The notes under the pieces: generated by a model
Databases searched by the model: none
What the model was told of the DNA's origin: nothing
Seen by the model: only the letters and a program-made list of their open reading frames with translations
Position numbers and translations under genes: made by a program
In this document: one piece after another, positions 1-10,300 of the stretch
How positions within the stretch are numbered: position 1 is the first letter of the stretch
Layout: each line of letters starts with the position of its first letter
Origin: Chromera velia
Lineage: Eukaryota > Sar > Chromeraceae
Length of the DNA stretch: 36,378 nt
Assembly: GCA_018398765.1 (NCBI GenBank)
Contig: JAHBMJ010001060.1
Coordinates: forward strand, 1-36,378
Direction: 5' to 3'

Positions 1-73
<73 letters not shown>

Positions 74-90
74 AGAGAAAGGGAGTGAGA

Positions 91-129
<39 letters not shown>

Positions 130-146
130 AGAGAAAGGGAGTGAGA

Positions 147-185
<39 letters not shown>

Positions 186-202
186 AGAGAAAGGGAGTGA
201 GA

Positions 203-241
<39 letters not shown>

Positions 242-280
242 AGAGAAAGGGAGTGAGAAGGAGAGAGAGAGAGTTGCTGA
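1..280. repeat. GA-rich minisatellite with 56-bp units
   Basis: Almost pure GA/GGGA sequence. A distinctive block reading GAAAGGGAGTGAGAAGG recurs with its AAAGGG at 78, 134, 190 and 246, which fixes a period of 56 bp over four copies, separated by (GA)n. The array runs off the left edge of the window, so its full length is unknown. One strand is entirely purine. Confidence 0.95.
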
Positions 281-564
281 ATGGACAGATCAGAGTGGTC
301 CTCCTGAAGACACCGAATACAGAGACGGAAGCGATGATGAGGAAAGGAGGGGATCAGTCAGAAACATTCAGACAGCTCACCGACCGTCATTCAGCCCATT
401 GTCCGTGAGCCAGCCAGCCCTTCAGTCAATCAAGTGAACACACAGGTAGAAAGAAAGACACAAAGATGGTATCTCTCAATCCATCTGCTTTTTGCGTAGA
501 ATTAAACAATGACGTGTATGAATACATACAGCAGCCACGAGACTCGCAGTCATGAACGTACAAC

Positions 565-639
<75 letters not shown>

Positions 640-950
640 GAGAAAGAGAGAGGTCCAGACACGGGCGCAAAGAGAAAAGGGTGGAGGGAGTAAGGCATAA
701 ATAAAGATTTTCGACGTCACACAAAGGAACTTCGACACCGCGCACACCTCTCCAACTGACGCTCTTAGAGAGACTGCTGGACGAGGCGAGGTCGTCATCT
801 GAGAGATCATCGTCCTGCATGCACCCAAAATTTGACCCAAAATAATGTTCGCTGTCTTTCCAGATACAGAGAAGGCCAGTGAGGCACAGGACATTCAGTG
901 AAAGTGAAAAGCAAACTGAATGAATGATGAAGTGCGGACGAATTCACTTC
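281..950. other. Non-coding stretch with compound CA/GA microsatellite
   Basis: No convincing exon is seen. The main structure is an (AC)n run followed by (AG)n at about 564-652. The rest is mixed-composition sequence, part of which is probably the 3' untranslated region of the minus-strand gene ending at 951. Confidence 0.6.
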
Positions 951-2288
951 TCAAGAAGCCCTGAGACGGACCAAGGGTGCCGGAGCCTGGGGAGCTGAGC
1001 AGAGCTGCTCGAACACTTCCGCTTCCTTCATGATATTCAGCGCGTCCTGAACCTCGAAGAGTGCATCTGCACAAGAGGCACAGAGACAGAGACAGACACG
1101 GACAGTCAGACAGAGAGGGAGGGATGGAAGGAAGGATGGATGGATGGATGGAAGGAAGGAAGGATGGATGGATGGATGAAAGGATGGATGGATGGATGGA
1201 TAGATGGATGGAAGGATGGATGGATGGAAGGAAGGAAGGATAGAAGGAAGGATGGATGGAAGGAAGGATAGATGGACGGATGGACGGATATACCGATGGA
1301 CAGACACGGACACATGAAGACCGGCACACCCTGACTCAATGTGGCACTAGACAGACACTAACACGGAGGCAGAGGAGGGGAGGTAGTGGAAATAGAGGGA
1401 TAGAGGGAAGACGAAGGGAAAACTGGAACAAAGGAAAAAAGAAGCGACAGAAAAAAAGGAAGAATGAAGGTGTGAAGGGACAAAGAAGAAAAGAGTGAGC
1501 GAATAAATAGAAAAAACTGCCAAATGCGATTCAAGGTACAAAACAAGGAGAGAAGAAAGAAGGGCAAGAAGGAAAGACCGAACGACAAACCGACACAGTG
1601 AAGGAACAAGCGAGCCAACACATGCACACACTCATGCATACAATTTCACAAGCAAAAAAGGAACCCACCAACAAAAGAATCACGCAAGCCAACAAACAAA
1701 GAGGCAAACATGCAAAGAGACAAACATACAGGAAGACAGGCGGACAGCCTGACAGCCGAACAGACCAACAAACCTACAGACAGAAAGATCAACAGACTAT
1801 GTCGCCTTATCTTTCCTCTTTCTCTTCCTTGCTCCTAGAAAAAAGAAAGAAAAAAGGACAGACAGACTATATGTTTCTTCTTCTTCTCCCTCCTTTTCCT
1901 CATGAACAGGCAGACAGACAGACAGACAGACAAACAGAAAAATATGCAGCGATCCAGCAGACAATAACGTGGACCAATCAATGTTCAGAAACTGACACAG
2001 CGATGCTCCAATAATTGTTCCCTTCAAGGCATGTACAAACTTGCGATGCTTGGACGGACTGCCGCAAGAACCGGAGGCTGCCTGGGCAGACGTCCAAGTT
2101 CCCTATCTCTGCTCCATTGAGGCATCGGCACATTCGCACTCACAGATGCGAGGAAATTCCGTCGGAAGGCGGGAGGAGTAATAAAGATAGAGATAGAGAA
2201 AGCGGACGAGATAGGTAGGGAAAGGCCTACCTCGGTTGTGGTGTTTCTCATCGCGATCGCAGATGGGTTCCAGACACTCCTGTTTCCA
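951..2288 (-). CDS. Last two exons of an unidentified minus-strand gene
   Basis: The terminal exon is 951-1066: after an acceptor (CTCTTGTGCAG) it reads [19 protein letters not shown] and ends PLVRLRAS followed by TGA at 951-953. The exon before it is 2231-2288: after TGCTTTGCAG it encodes [19 protein letters not shown] and ends at a good donor (GAG|GTAGGC). That exon ends in phase 1 and the terminal exon begins with the two bases that complete the codon, so they join in frame. The intron between them (about 1.16 kb) holds the ATGG/GGAA repeat block. I do not recognise the protein; the last exon looks helical. Further exons are expected upstream, possibly those listed at 2459-3345, but their phases could not be reconciled. 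The introns and the lack of a start make this partial. Confidence 0.45.
1121..1290. repeat. (ATGG)n/(GGAA)n tetranucleotide array
   Basis: Interspersed GGAT, GATG and GGAA tetranucleotides over about 170 bp, probably inside the intron between 1066 and 2231. All six-frame translations here (HPSIHPS, DGWMDG) are repeat artefacts. Confidence 0.93.
1291..2200. other. Intronic or intergenic low-complexity sequence
   Basis: Purine-rich, repeat-derived sequence, including a (CAGA)n run at about 1909-1935. There is no supported exon. It lies between the two minus-strand exons above, so it is most simply read as intron. Confidence 0.55.
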
Positions 2289-2458
2289 CTGCAAAGCATT
2301 ACTTAGGCCCATGAAAGTGCACAGTATTCTCAGTATAAGGACACTATGAGGCATCACAATAAAACGGGCATACACAGTTTCAAGCACTTGAGGGAAGAAG
2401 AAAGTATGTTTTTTCTTGCTCGCAGTTGAATCCTGACACACCTCTGAACCATCTCGAC

Positions 2459-2790
2459 TAGCTCCAGGAGCCTCCTCCCTCAACGTATGAAACGTGCAGG
2501 CGGACTTTCTTCAGCCTCTCCTTGAGGTCCTCCCATCGTTTCCCCACTGTTTTGGGGGCCTTCTCTCGCGTTCCGAGCATCCCACATGCACCTTGCAGCC
2601 ATCAAGCAGCCTGAGGCTCCCTCCCACCAACAATGCCGGCCTCCTTCAGCGTTTCTGCAATTGCTTTCAGGTCTCCGTCGACTCCAAGGACCCCCACAAC
2701 GACCCGCACCGCCTCGCCGCTTGCCAGGAAGAAGAGGAGCGTCCGGTGGCTGCAATGAGACCCGTTTCTGGCAGTGGCGAGGGGTTCTGC
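2459..2790 (-). CDS. Coding-like block, exon structure unresolved
   Basis: After an acceptor-like CATGCCCTGCAG near 2788, one minus-strand frame reads SHCSHRTLLFFLASGEAVRV, then VVVGVLGVDGDLKAIAETLK and EAGIVGGREPQAA, to a TGA at 2602-2604. The same frame then continues coding-like (TVGKRWEDLKERLKKVRLHV) to a TAG at 2459-2461. A 36-nt GT...AG segment spanning the TGA would join both parts in frame, but that is much shorter than the other introns here. A strong donor (CAGAG|GTGTGT, near 2440) follows. A second frame is also open through part of the block. The sequence may be one exon with a recent break, or two exons. The protein family is not recognised. Confidence 0.35.
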
Positions 2791-3060
2791 AGGGCATGCA
2801 ATGGAACCCGGATCATATAACAAAGGCAGTGACTCATCAAACCATTGCAAGGCAAAAACAGTATTCAAGAGATGAGCAGAAAGTGAATTCGCGAGAGGAT
2901 AGACAGATAAACAGACACTTAATAGACAGGCCAATTGCTCATTCACGGGACTCTTCTGTTTGAAATGTATCTGGAATTCTCTGGAGAAAACGGAGAAGAG
3001 AAGAGAAGAGAAATGAAGAAAAGCGAAGAGAGGTCAGGAGGACTGTTCGCGAACGGATAG

Positions 3061-3345
3061 CTACACGCAGACTCGGTTTGAACTGACCGAAATGCGACAG
3101 TCAGAGAAAAAGGGGTGGTTCAGAGCTTGTCCTGCTGTAGGCCTGTCCTTGGGGTTGGGAGATAGAATCCTTGTTGTCAAATCCATGAAAGCTGAGTATG
3201 AACTCTTTTTCCACGTCTGTGGTTTGGGCAGCCTGGAGCTGAGAACAGTGAGTCTTTCTTGGAAGGTCTTTCTGTTGGAGCTTCTTCGCTCACCCACTAT
3301 GTCGACAAGGTTGTCGATCTCTTGGCTTACCGACTTCCGGCCAGG
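3061..3345 (-). CDS. Protein kinase domain, C-terminal lobe exon (CMGC-like), partial
   Basis: The minus strand encodes SQEIDNLVDIVGE, then about 40 residues, then DLTTRILSPNPKDRPTAGQA and LNHPFF. This is the end of a eukaryotic protein kinase fold: the EID..L..I.G segment resembles the alpha-G region of CMGC kinases, and DP.DRPTA..AL.HPFF is subdomain XI with its invariant arginine. Either the frame ends at a TAG at 3061-3063, or it is spliced at a good donor (ATTTCG|GTCAGT, exon end 3088, phase 0). Upstream the same frame hits a TGA at 3352-3354, and no strong acceptor is seen between, so the missing N-lobe and catalytic loop are not in this frame. It may be an exon of a split gene or a broken copy. 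Confidence in the kinase assignment is high, in the gene model low. Confidence 0.6.
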   Translation of the reverse strand, partial: PGRKSVSQEIDNLVDIVGERRSSNRKTFQERLTVLSSRLPKPQTWKKSSYSAFMDLTTRILSPNPKDRPTAGQALNHPFFSDCRISVSSNRVCV

Positions 3346-4025
3346 TTCCGTTCACTCGGGCGACTTGCCTGGGCTGGAGCGGGTACCTTTCCAGTCCCCT
3401 TCCACCTGGACCTCCCGCAAGCCGGCAACGTTCCACCTGCAAAGGCCGCGCGCTGAATGGCTCAAATCATGAAGAAAAGATCCGTCTACGTGCATGTGAA
3501 CTTTTTCTGACCTGCTTCGTTCGATCCTGTCTGCTCGTTCTCTTTTCTTGCTACCATTTCTTCTCAAAACTCAACCCAGGCCCCATCTTCCTAAATGACG
3601 AGATGCAGGAAGAGTCAGAAACGAAAAAACGGAGAGAAAGGGCGAAGAAATCGGTTCAAAGTCAAATTGAGATAGGAGCGATACGAGCAGGGTCGGTAAC
3701 TGCACTTCATTGCTCTTCGTACGTCTCTTTCTTTCTTTTCTCAGTGTATGTGCTTCGCTGTCTATCTGGGCAGAGACTGTGGTGAAGGAGAAAAGGAGCT
3801 CAGAAGGGAAAAAAAGGAAACAGAATTCTGCTCACTGCCCCAAGTTCATTTTCCCCACCCGTCTCTTCATCCAAAAAACACACGCAGCGTCAGGAGGGAG
3901 ACTGAGCACAAAGTCATCCACTCAAACTTTCTTTCTCTCCCCACTTTGTCCCTTCCCTTTTCAGCTTCTGCATGTGGCTCAAGTGGAACCAGGAGAGACG
4001 GAAGAACTTCTGGTCGATTCTTGCT
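3346..4025. other. No supported gene
   Basis: Mixed sequence with short pyrimidine tracts. A minus-strand frame around 3380-3460 is open but ends in TGA before the kinase exon. I could not find the kinase ATP-binding loop, HRD or DFG motifs here on either strand. Confidence 0.4.
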
Positions 4026-4093
4026 TCAGTGCATTTGTATGATTTTTCCTTCCCCTGTTTGTGTGTTCCCATACTGCGAGTCTCGCAAAACTC

Positions 4094-4285
4094 TCAGAAT
4101 TTTCTGCCACTGGCAGAAAAGGAAGAGAACAAGCGAGTGACCTTCGTCTTCCTCTCGAAGAAATGCCTCTCCACTTCCTCCAAAAACTTCTCCACAGCTC
4201 TCCTCACAGTGTCCTGGGAGATCGTGACACGCGACTCTTTGTGCAACTTAAGCTCCGTCACCCTCACCCACTTGTATATACACAT
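4094..4285 (-). CDS. Small helical ORF, possible exon
   Basis: An ATG at 4285 opens 63 codons. The stretch VTELKLHKESRVTISQDTVR followed by RAVEKFLEEVERHFFERKTK looks like real protein: amphipathic, charged helices with no repeat content. After ERKTK there is a GT...AG segment of only 38 nt (4104-4141). Removing it would extend the protein with KILRVLRDSQYG and end at TGA 4026-4028. Without splicing it ends at 4094. Its family is unknown, and its relation to the kinase exon 0.8 kb downstream on the same strand is unknown. Confidence 0.3.
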   Translation of the reverse strand: MCIYKWVRVTELKLHKESRVTISQDTVRRAVEKFLEEVERHFFERKTKVTRLFSSFSASGRKF

Positions 4286-4395
4286 TATTATATATTACTT
4301 CTTGTACGCCATCACGGCAAGAGAAGCTACGTCTTTCGGTTTCTCACTCTCTCTGTCAGACTCGCTTAACAACGGCACGTTTTGTTGGACATACA

Positions 4396-4480
4396 TTGAC
4401 ATATATATATATATATATCCGGGGAGGTTTGTGGGGAGGCAGGAGAAATCATGATATATATATATATATATATATATTAA
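4396..4480. repeat. Two (TA)n microsatellites
   Basis: (TA)n runs at about 4399-4419 and 4453-4477 are separated by a short unique segment that begins with a GGGGAGG motif. They are self-complementary, so they can form cruciform or hairpin structures. Confidence 0.9.
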
Positions 4481-4514
4481 TAAATCGATCGATGTACGTA
4501 GGATTCTGACATTG

Positions 4515-4665
4515 CATGATTCAATCATATCGCGGTTGACAACATGCATGGAATGGTGCTCGATTTGCATGGTGCTCGCGTGGCTCAGGTGTTGCATGAA
4601 TCGTGTTGCATGAAATTGATGCATGCATCATTGGTGTTGCATTAAGAGTGTGCAATGATGGACGC
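4515..4665. repeat. Cluster of TGCAT motifs
   Basis: The core TGCAT or its complement ATGCA occurs roughly ten times within about 150 bp, often as GTTGCATGAA or GATGCATGCATC. The clustering goes beyond local base composition. It may be a degenerate short tandem repeat or a group of binding sites; see findings. Confidence 0.5.
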
Positions 4666-4920
4666 GTTAATAGCGGCGTTATAGACAGGCTTAATTGTGC
4701 ATTCACTCTGCATAGTACGTGACAATGTGATTGCTCGAAGTGAATGTTCTCACCATGAACTTGGCATGAAGTCCGTCTCCATGAAGATTTTGACTTGTGA
4801 ATATGCCGACTTACTGATAGAGAGTTCATTGTTGTAAGGAAGAGTGAGGACGATTTGAGTCTACCTCCACCTAGCTGCAGGCTGGTCTGGTTGTCTTTTG
4901 CTTTGTCGAAAGATACGCAC

Positions 4921-5056
4921 CTTGCAGCCTGCTCGTTCGCCGCCGCTTGGAAAAGAGCCATTGAAGATTTGTAGCTCGGAAGAAGACGCAAAACAGTTCC
5001 TTGCCGCAGAGGCCTTTTGATTGCAGAAGACGGCAAGCGACCTGTGTGTCCGTCAT
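4921..5056 (-). CDS. Candidate exon
   Basis: A segment ending in a strong donor (GCTGCAAG|GTGCGT, exon end 4921). One frame has an ATG at 5056 (MTDTQVACRLLQSKG), with a TATATAA box about 26 bp upstream of that ATG on the minus strand. The other open frame reads RQGTVLRLLPSYKSSMALFQ and AAANEQAAR, which looks more protein-like but lacks its own ATG before SSMALF. I cannot choose between a first exon and an internal one. Confidence 0.25.
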
Positions 5057-5344
5057 GTCAACGTCAACTCTCGATCGACAGGTCAGTTATATATCTGATC
5101 GTCTGTCTATGGGTGAATGCAACCTCACGTGTCGTACATGTTCCCTACAGACTCTCAAGCGGTAGTCAAGTGTATTGTCTGCACTCATACAATGAAAACT
5201 ACGACACTTGCAATGTTTCCGACAGAACGTTTTTGTGTGCGCCTTCGACTGTAGGTCGCATAACTCCATGCCTGTCGAGGTGGATCCTTCCCCCGTCTAC
5301 TTGACTGTCTCTCTATGCGTGTCTGCCCGCCCCTTTCCCTATCC

Positions 5345-5472
5345 GAGTGTCGCATCTGCTTGTCTGTCTGCCTGTCTGTCTATCTGCCTGTCTGTCTGTC
5401 TGTCTGTCTATTTGTCTGTGCGTCTCTCTCTCGCTCTCTCTCCCTCTCTCTCTCTCTTTCTCTCTCCTTCTT

Positions 5473-5542
<70 letters not shown>

Positions 5543-5580
5543 TGTTTTTCTGTCTCTCCGTTTGTCTGTCTGTCTCCAAA
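5345..5580. repeat. Compound TGTC/TC/TG microsatellite
   Basis: A (TGTC)n-type run, then (TC)n to about 5512, then (TG)n to about 5540, then more TGTC. It is the reverse-complement arrangement of the (AC)n(AG)n tract at 564-652. Confidence 0.94.
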
Positions 5581-5900
5581 CGAAGTCATCTAGTCTCTCT
5601 GTCTCCCTGACTCTCTGTCTGGTCCTCTCTTTCAGATTGACTCTCTGTGTGTGTCTGAATTCCTTGCGCCTGCGCGTGTAACGGTGCATCATTCACAGCC
5701 GTGCAACATTAGTGCATTGAATTGAGATGTATCGGTCCAATGTGTATAGTACGTGAATGGTTATCTGCATGTGCACGCGATCGCGCTCTACACATTTGTA
5801 ACCGTGTGAAAATATGAACGGGCACACAGCAATTTTTGAAAGAATGGCTGTTTCTCAAAAACGAACTCGATCACACAAAGCAAGTGCTTAATTGTCTTAC

Positions 5901-6052
5901 AGTGACTGGACCCTCAATCGACTGGTGCTTGAACTGGTTGATGGCTGTTCCAATCTGACTGAACAAACGGTGGGGCAGAACAGGCATGATTGTGCGGTAC
6001 GTGTTAAGCTTAAACTTCAAGCAACTGAAAGTTGGTCCAAAGCAGTCGCATG
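5901..6052 (-). CDS. Candidate internal exon
   Basis: Bounded by an acceptor (CTTGCGTGCAG at 6053-6055) and a consensus donor (GTCACT|GTAAGA). It reads LNTYRTIMPVLPHRLFSQIG, then TAINQFKHQSIEGPVT, with 2 + 150 nt: phase 1 on entry and phase 0 on exit. The peptide has no repeat content and looks like folded protein. I do not recognise the family, and no phase-compatible neighbouring exon was found. It may be the 5' part of the fragmentary minus-strand gene(s) below it. Confidence 0.35.
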
Positions 6053-6055
6053 CTG

Positions 6056-7299
6056 CACGCAAGGGAGGACTCTCAGGTTTTTTACTCCCGGTCCGTGCAT
6101 AGAAGCCTTTCTCGGAGTACTTTCACAAGAAATCAACGCTTTAAAGTTGATTTTTTCAAAAATCCCTCGTGAAATCCATGCTTCAAGTACCAATTGTTTT
6201 CAAAATGATTGTTCACCAGATTTTTATCCAAAAGAGTATATATAAGATTAAAGATTTTGATAACAAAATTGACTAAATTTTTAAAAGACAATATCTGATT
6301 AAAATTTATCTAATACCAATGTATCAATTGATTTTGGTATAAATCTTCATATTATTCCACATAAATCAATTTTTTGCTAGCAAACTGGTCCAAGTATACC
6401 AAGCACACTCCAAAAACTTACGCTCAAGGTTCAAATTACAAGTCTAAAAAAAGTTATTATTGGTAAAAACATATCGTAGTAGAACAAAAAGGGCTTTTAA
6501 AAGGAACGACTACTAGCTAAAAAAACTTTAAAAAGTGGAAATACTTACTAGTAATTATCTACCGTTTAATTTTGGGTAAGCCAACAGTTATTTTTCTTAG
6601 TGTTTTTACATGGGATAGAGTGTTCTAACTTCTTGGTCATTTAATATGGGATAGAGTGTCGGTGAGTAGTGGTGTAAAGTACGTAACATTGAAGTTTCAT
6701 AATGAAAGCAGGTCAATGATAAAAACACATCGTGCAGATGAAATTCCTTGGATGCGTTTCTTTCGATTTGTTAAGCTGGTTGCGCAATTTGCAATTGCTG
6801 CTCAGATGAAGGAAACGGCCGACAAGCAAGACTCCGTGAGAGTGAGGGTAACGGTGGGGACTAATAGAAGGAAAGTTCGGACAAGTTGTGGCGCCGGAAA
6901 GTTGGTCGGCCGGGAGTGTGAGTGAGATGAATGAAGGAAAAGGAGAGAGGTGGAATGAGTTCTTAAGAGGATGTCCAGCACCATCATTGGGCGAAGTCAC
7001 TCATCGGTGGATGAGTTGGGAGGGAGACCACCTAAAAGATACAGGCATACATGTGCAGCTTCCTTCCAATGAGAGAAGAAAAAAGCGTATGGAACAGAGA
7101 GAGGGAGGCCATTCCATGCAGAATGTGCTTCAGGACCAAAAAACACTCACTCGCTCACTCTTTGCATTCACGCAACCATGCAGGGAGAGAGGTCTCCCTT
7201 TGGGAGGGAAGGAAGAAAGGAAGGAAGGACAAATGAGGCACTTGTTGAAGGAACGTTGGCCTCAATCGTCTTGGTTACTTTATTTTACTTAGTTTACTT
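6056..7299. other. Intergenic, AT-rich core
   Basis: About 6230-6600 is strongly AT-rich and has no exon signal. A short direct repeat, ATGGGATAGAGTGT, occurs at about 6610 and again at 6646. A plus-strand open frame (about 6656-6925) has no good ATG context and no recognisable domain. The last part, to 7299, is GA-rich and precedes the 3' end of the minus-strand coiled-coil gene. Confidence 0.5.
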
Positions 7300-7305
7300 T
7301 TTATT
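7300..7305 (-). terminator. Polyadenylation signal of the coiled-coil gene
   Basis: AATAAA on the minus strand, about 54 nt downstream of the TAA at 7359-7361. A second AATAAA follows at 7279-7284. Confidence 0.5.
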
Positions 7306-7358
7306 CCCCCCCACACAGCAGGCTCCGAAAACATCTCTCGGACGACCCTCCCGCCCTG

Positions 7359-10300
7359 TTAGCACCTACACGTGTAGATGCGTCTGGCGTCTGTGTCAGA
7401 GACTTGGCCCAGGCTGGTACCTGACTCTGCCAGGAATGCCTCCCGTGGTATGGGCATCAACAGGGGCCTCGGCATGTCCCCCTTCTTCTTTACCCCTTGC
7501 GCGGCTGCAGGGGGGACGCGACGTGCAGTGACGAGGGAGGAAGAGGGTCCCAGAAGGGTGATTGTGCGGGCAGGGGAGGTGGGTTGGACGAGGGCGTGGG
7601 GAGCCGTGGGGTCCCTCGAGAGGAGCGCCGCCTCAGTGGGGGGTGGGCGGAGGAGGGGACCAGGCTGTCCGGAGGAAGCACGCGCGAGCGGTCGGAATAC
7701 CATTGAGGGTGCCGGTAGAAGAATGGGCTGGGAGGCTGAGGAGCCGAGTGGGCGTGGGGAGGGTCCCTGGTGCAGTGTCGTTGTGCTGTTGTGGTTTCGG
7801 TGTTGAATGTGGATAGGCGGGATCGTTTGAAGGGGAGGGCGGGATGTTGGGGGGGCTGGTGACGATGTGGTGGCTCCGAAGGCAGAGGGGGATATGGAGC
7901 AGCATCGTGGTGGGGGGCCTCTCGTTGTTGGTTGGGGGGGCATTTGTCTGTTTGTGTTTATCTCTTGTGCGTGTGGACTGTCTATGCGTCGTGAGGTCTG
8001 AACAGGCGAGTGCCGACCCAATGTGAGGGGCAGTCTTGTTGGGGATAGTTCCGGTCTGAGGTTGCATGTGAAAGTTGAAATTCGATTTGAAAGTTTGGGT
8101 TTTTTGTCTTCGTATGGATGAATGATTCTATACGTCCGTGGAGGGGATGTAGTTTGAATAGGAGGTGAGGGGGGAGGTTCTTCTTGGCGTTCAAGAAGAG
8201 TTGAAATTCGTTCTTTCATGAGCTCCAAAGTTCCCTGCAAGCTCGCAGCCTGTCTTTGCAGGCACTCCTTCTGATCCACCCCCTCTCTCCAGAGAGCCTC
8301 GACCATCTCCCTAGCCTCCTGTGGGATGAGAGCTGAGTAGGCCGGTGTGGTGTCTTTCTCTCTCGGGGTGTCGGGGGGGGGAACCTCCTCGGGTTTTGGC
8401 AAAACCTGCTCGAGGGGTAGTGAGGGGACTGGGGTTGGGGGTCTTGGTTCGTGCTTGATGAGGTGAATGGCCGAGACGCTAAGACGGGCTTTGCGGAGAC
8501 GGGACCTCTCTGACTCCTCGAGAGGGTTCTTCAGAGGGAACACGGCACTCCGAAGACCTCCTGCAATGCTCTCCATCTCAGCTCGGGCCATCTGCATGAC
8601 CTCCCAGAGCGTTTCTTCTGAAGGCCTCTCGGGCACTCTCCCGTCCATCTCAAGTTGGAGATTGGCAAGCTGCAGGCAGCAATTGATTGGCAAACAAGGA
8701 GGTCGTTAGACGGACATCAAATCAAACGGGCATTTGCTTTTGAGAAGGACAAGAACGTGTAGCCTGAGGTAGATTGAACTGCAGTCTTCGCATACATCTG
8801 AAGCACAAGGAAGAGACATTGCTGGAGGAAACCGCAAGCAAGCAGGGAGAAAAGAAAGAAGAAGGAAGGAAGAAGGAAACAAGGAGAAGCAAACAAAAAA
8901 ACTCGTTTCCTATGACAAATTGTCCCTACCTGTGCCCGCACTTGCAGCAACTGTGTTCTCAACTCTCCGTTCTCGACCACCAGTCGCTGCAGGCAGGGGA
9001 GAGAGAGACGTCGGAGGAGCGTGGAGGGAATGCAGGCAGGTCGATCAGAAACCGTGCAAGAGAAATTAAAGAATCCTTCCAAAGAAACATGCATGGGGAG
9101 AGGAATACGAGATAGAAACAAAAGGAACGGATGCAGGAAGGGACATGATCGAAGAGGGTGGCTCGAAAAGTGAAACGGGGCCCTCTTCCGAAAAGCAGGA
9201 CTCCCTCAGTGCACTTGTCTTCTCTCCCCAAACACAGAATAAAGCCAAAGAGAAGCAGTCAAGGAATAATCACGTACCTCCATGGCAGAGGGGGGGATAA
9301 CCGGAGGTTCCGGTTCCCGCGACGGAGGCACAGTGGAGGGTCCCGAAACTTCCAATTCTTCCAACAGAGACGGGCCCTCAAGTCGGGAGGCAACCGGCTC
9401 CTCCTCCTCAGGTGCCTCCTCTTCATCGTCAGAGTCTCGGAGAGATGTGAGGAATGAGGACTGAAGTTGTGAGTCTGCTGCTCTCATCTCTGCCACCAGG
9501 GGGACGATGTCTGCGTGGGGAGCGTGGCTCATCGTAGCGAGCACTTGAGTGTGCCTTCTGTGCTCCACCAGAAGCTGTTGCATCTCTTTCTGCAAGGACA
9601 CAAAGACAGATCAACCCAAAGATTCAGACACCGAAAGTGGCCGATGCCACCTCCTTACTCACTTTCTATCTTTTCCTCTCCCACTCCCCCATTTCCCTTC
9701 TTTTTCCCCCCTTACTTTCCCTTTTCCTCTCTTCTCTTATCCCCCCCTTAATTTCCCCCCAATCGAGAGAGCAGCCAGGAATGGTGTTGCATGTTGTGTG
9801 TGGACTCACCCGATCTGAAGACTTTAAACGACTGCGGGAAAGAGTGAGTCCATCAGAATGGTAGTATGACAGGTGGCGCTCACTGTATTGATTGTTGTCA
9901 GCGGTGTGATTCATGAAACAACTCTACCGTATCCAGTGGACATTCCAGAGAAAAAGAGCGCACAGAATGCCCTTGACAAGCTGACCTGATTCTGTATCAA
10001 AGCTGTGTTTCGTCGCTTTGCATTTGAAAGCTCACCCTCCATCTCCAGCAACTGCAGACAGACACAATCAGGGAAAAAACAGTGCACACTAAGCACAAGC
10101 CATCTGCCTTCATGCTTCTTCCACCCCTTCTCCACCATTCCACCGCCTGCATCTTCTGAGCACCCTCCTCGCGAACATGATTAAGTGTCTCCCCAGTCTC
10201 TCTCTCACAGAGCCACTTTTTTTCACCTTGAAGAACGGATCCTTTGCATGGACGGATGGACACGCACACTCAATGCAGCAGCCTCTTTCCTTCTGCATGG

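Noticed and set aside
426-1639. Short frames rich in SLSLS, CVCVC, THTHT, HPSIHPS
   Set aside because: Microsatellite translations without splice or start support, apart from the terminal exon at 951-1066.
6656-6925. Plus-strand 89-codon frame resembling, in VT.LK.H.ESR, the small ORF at 4094-4285
   Set aside because: The shared pattern is too short, the start is GTG, and nothing else supports coding.
7378-8709. Plus-strand open frames opposite the last exon of the coiled-coil gene
   Set aside because: Antisense shadows of a GC-rich Pro/Ser exon; the minus-strand frame has matching splice phases and a full-length ORF.
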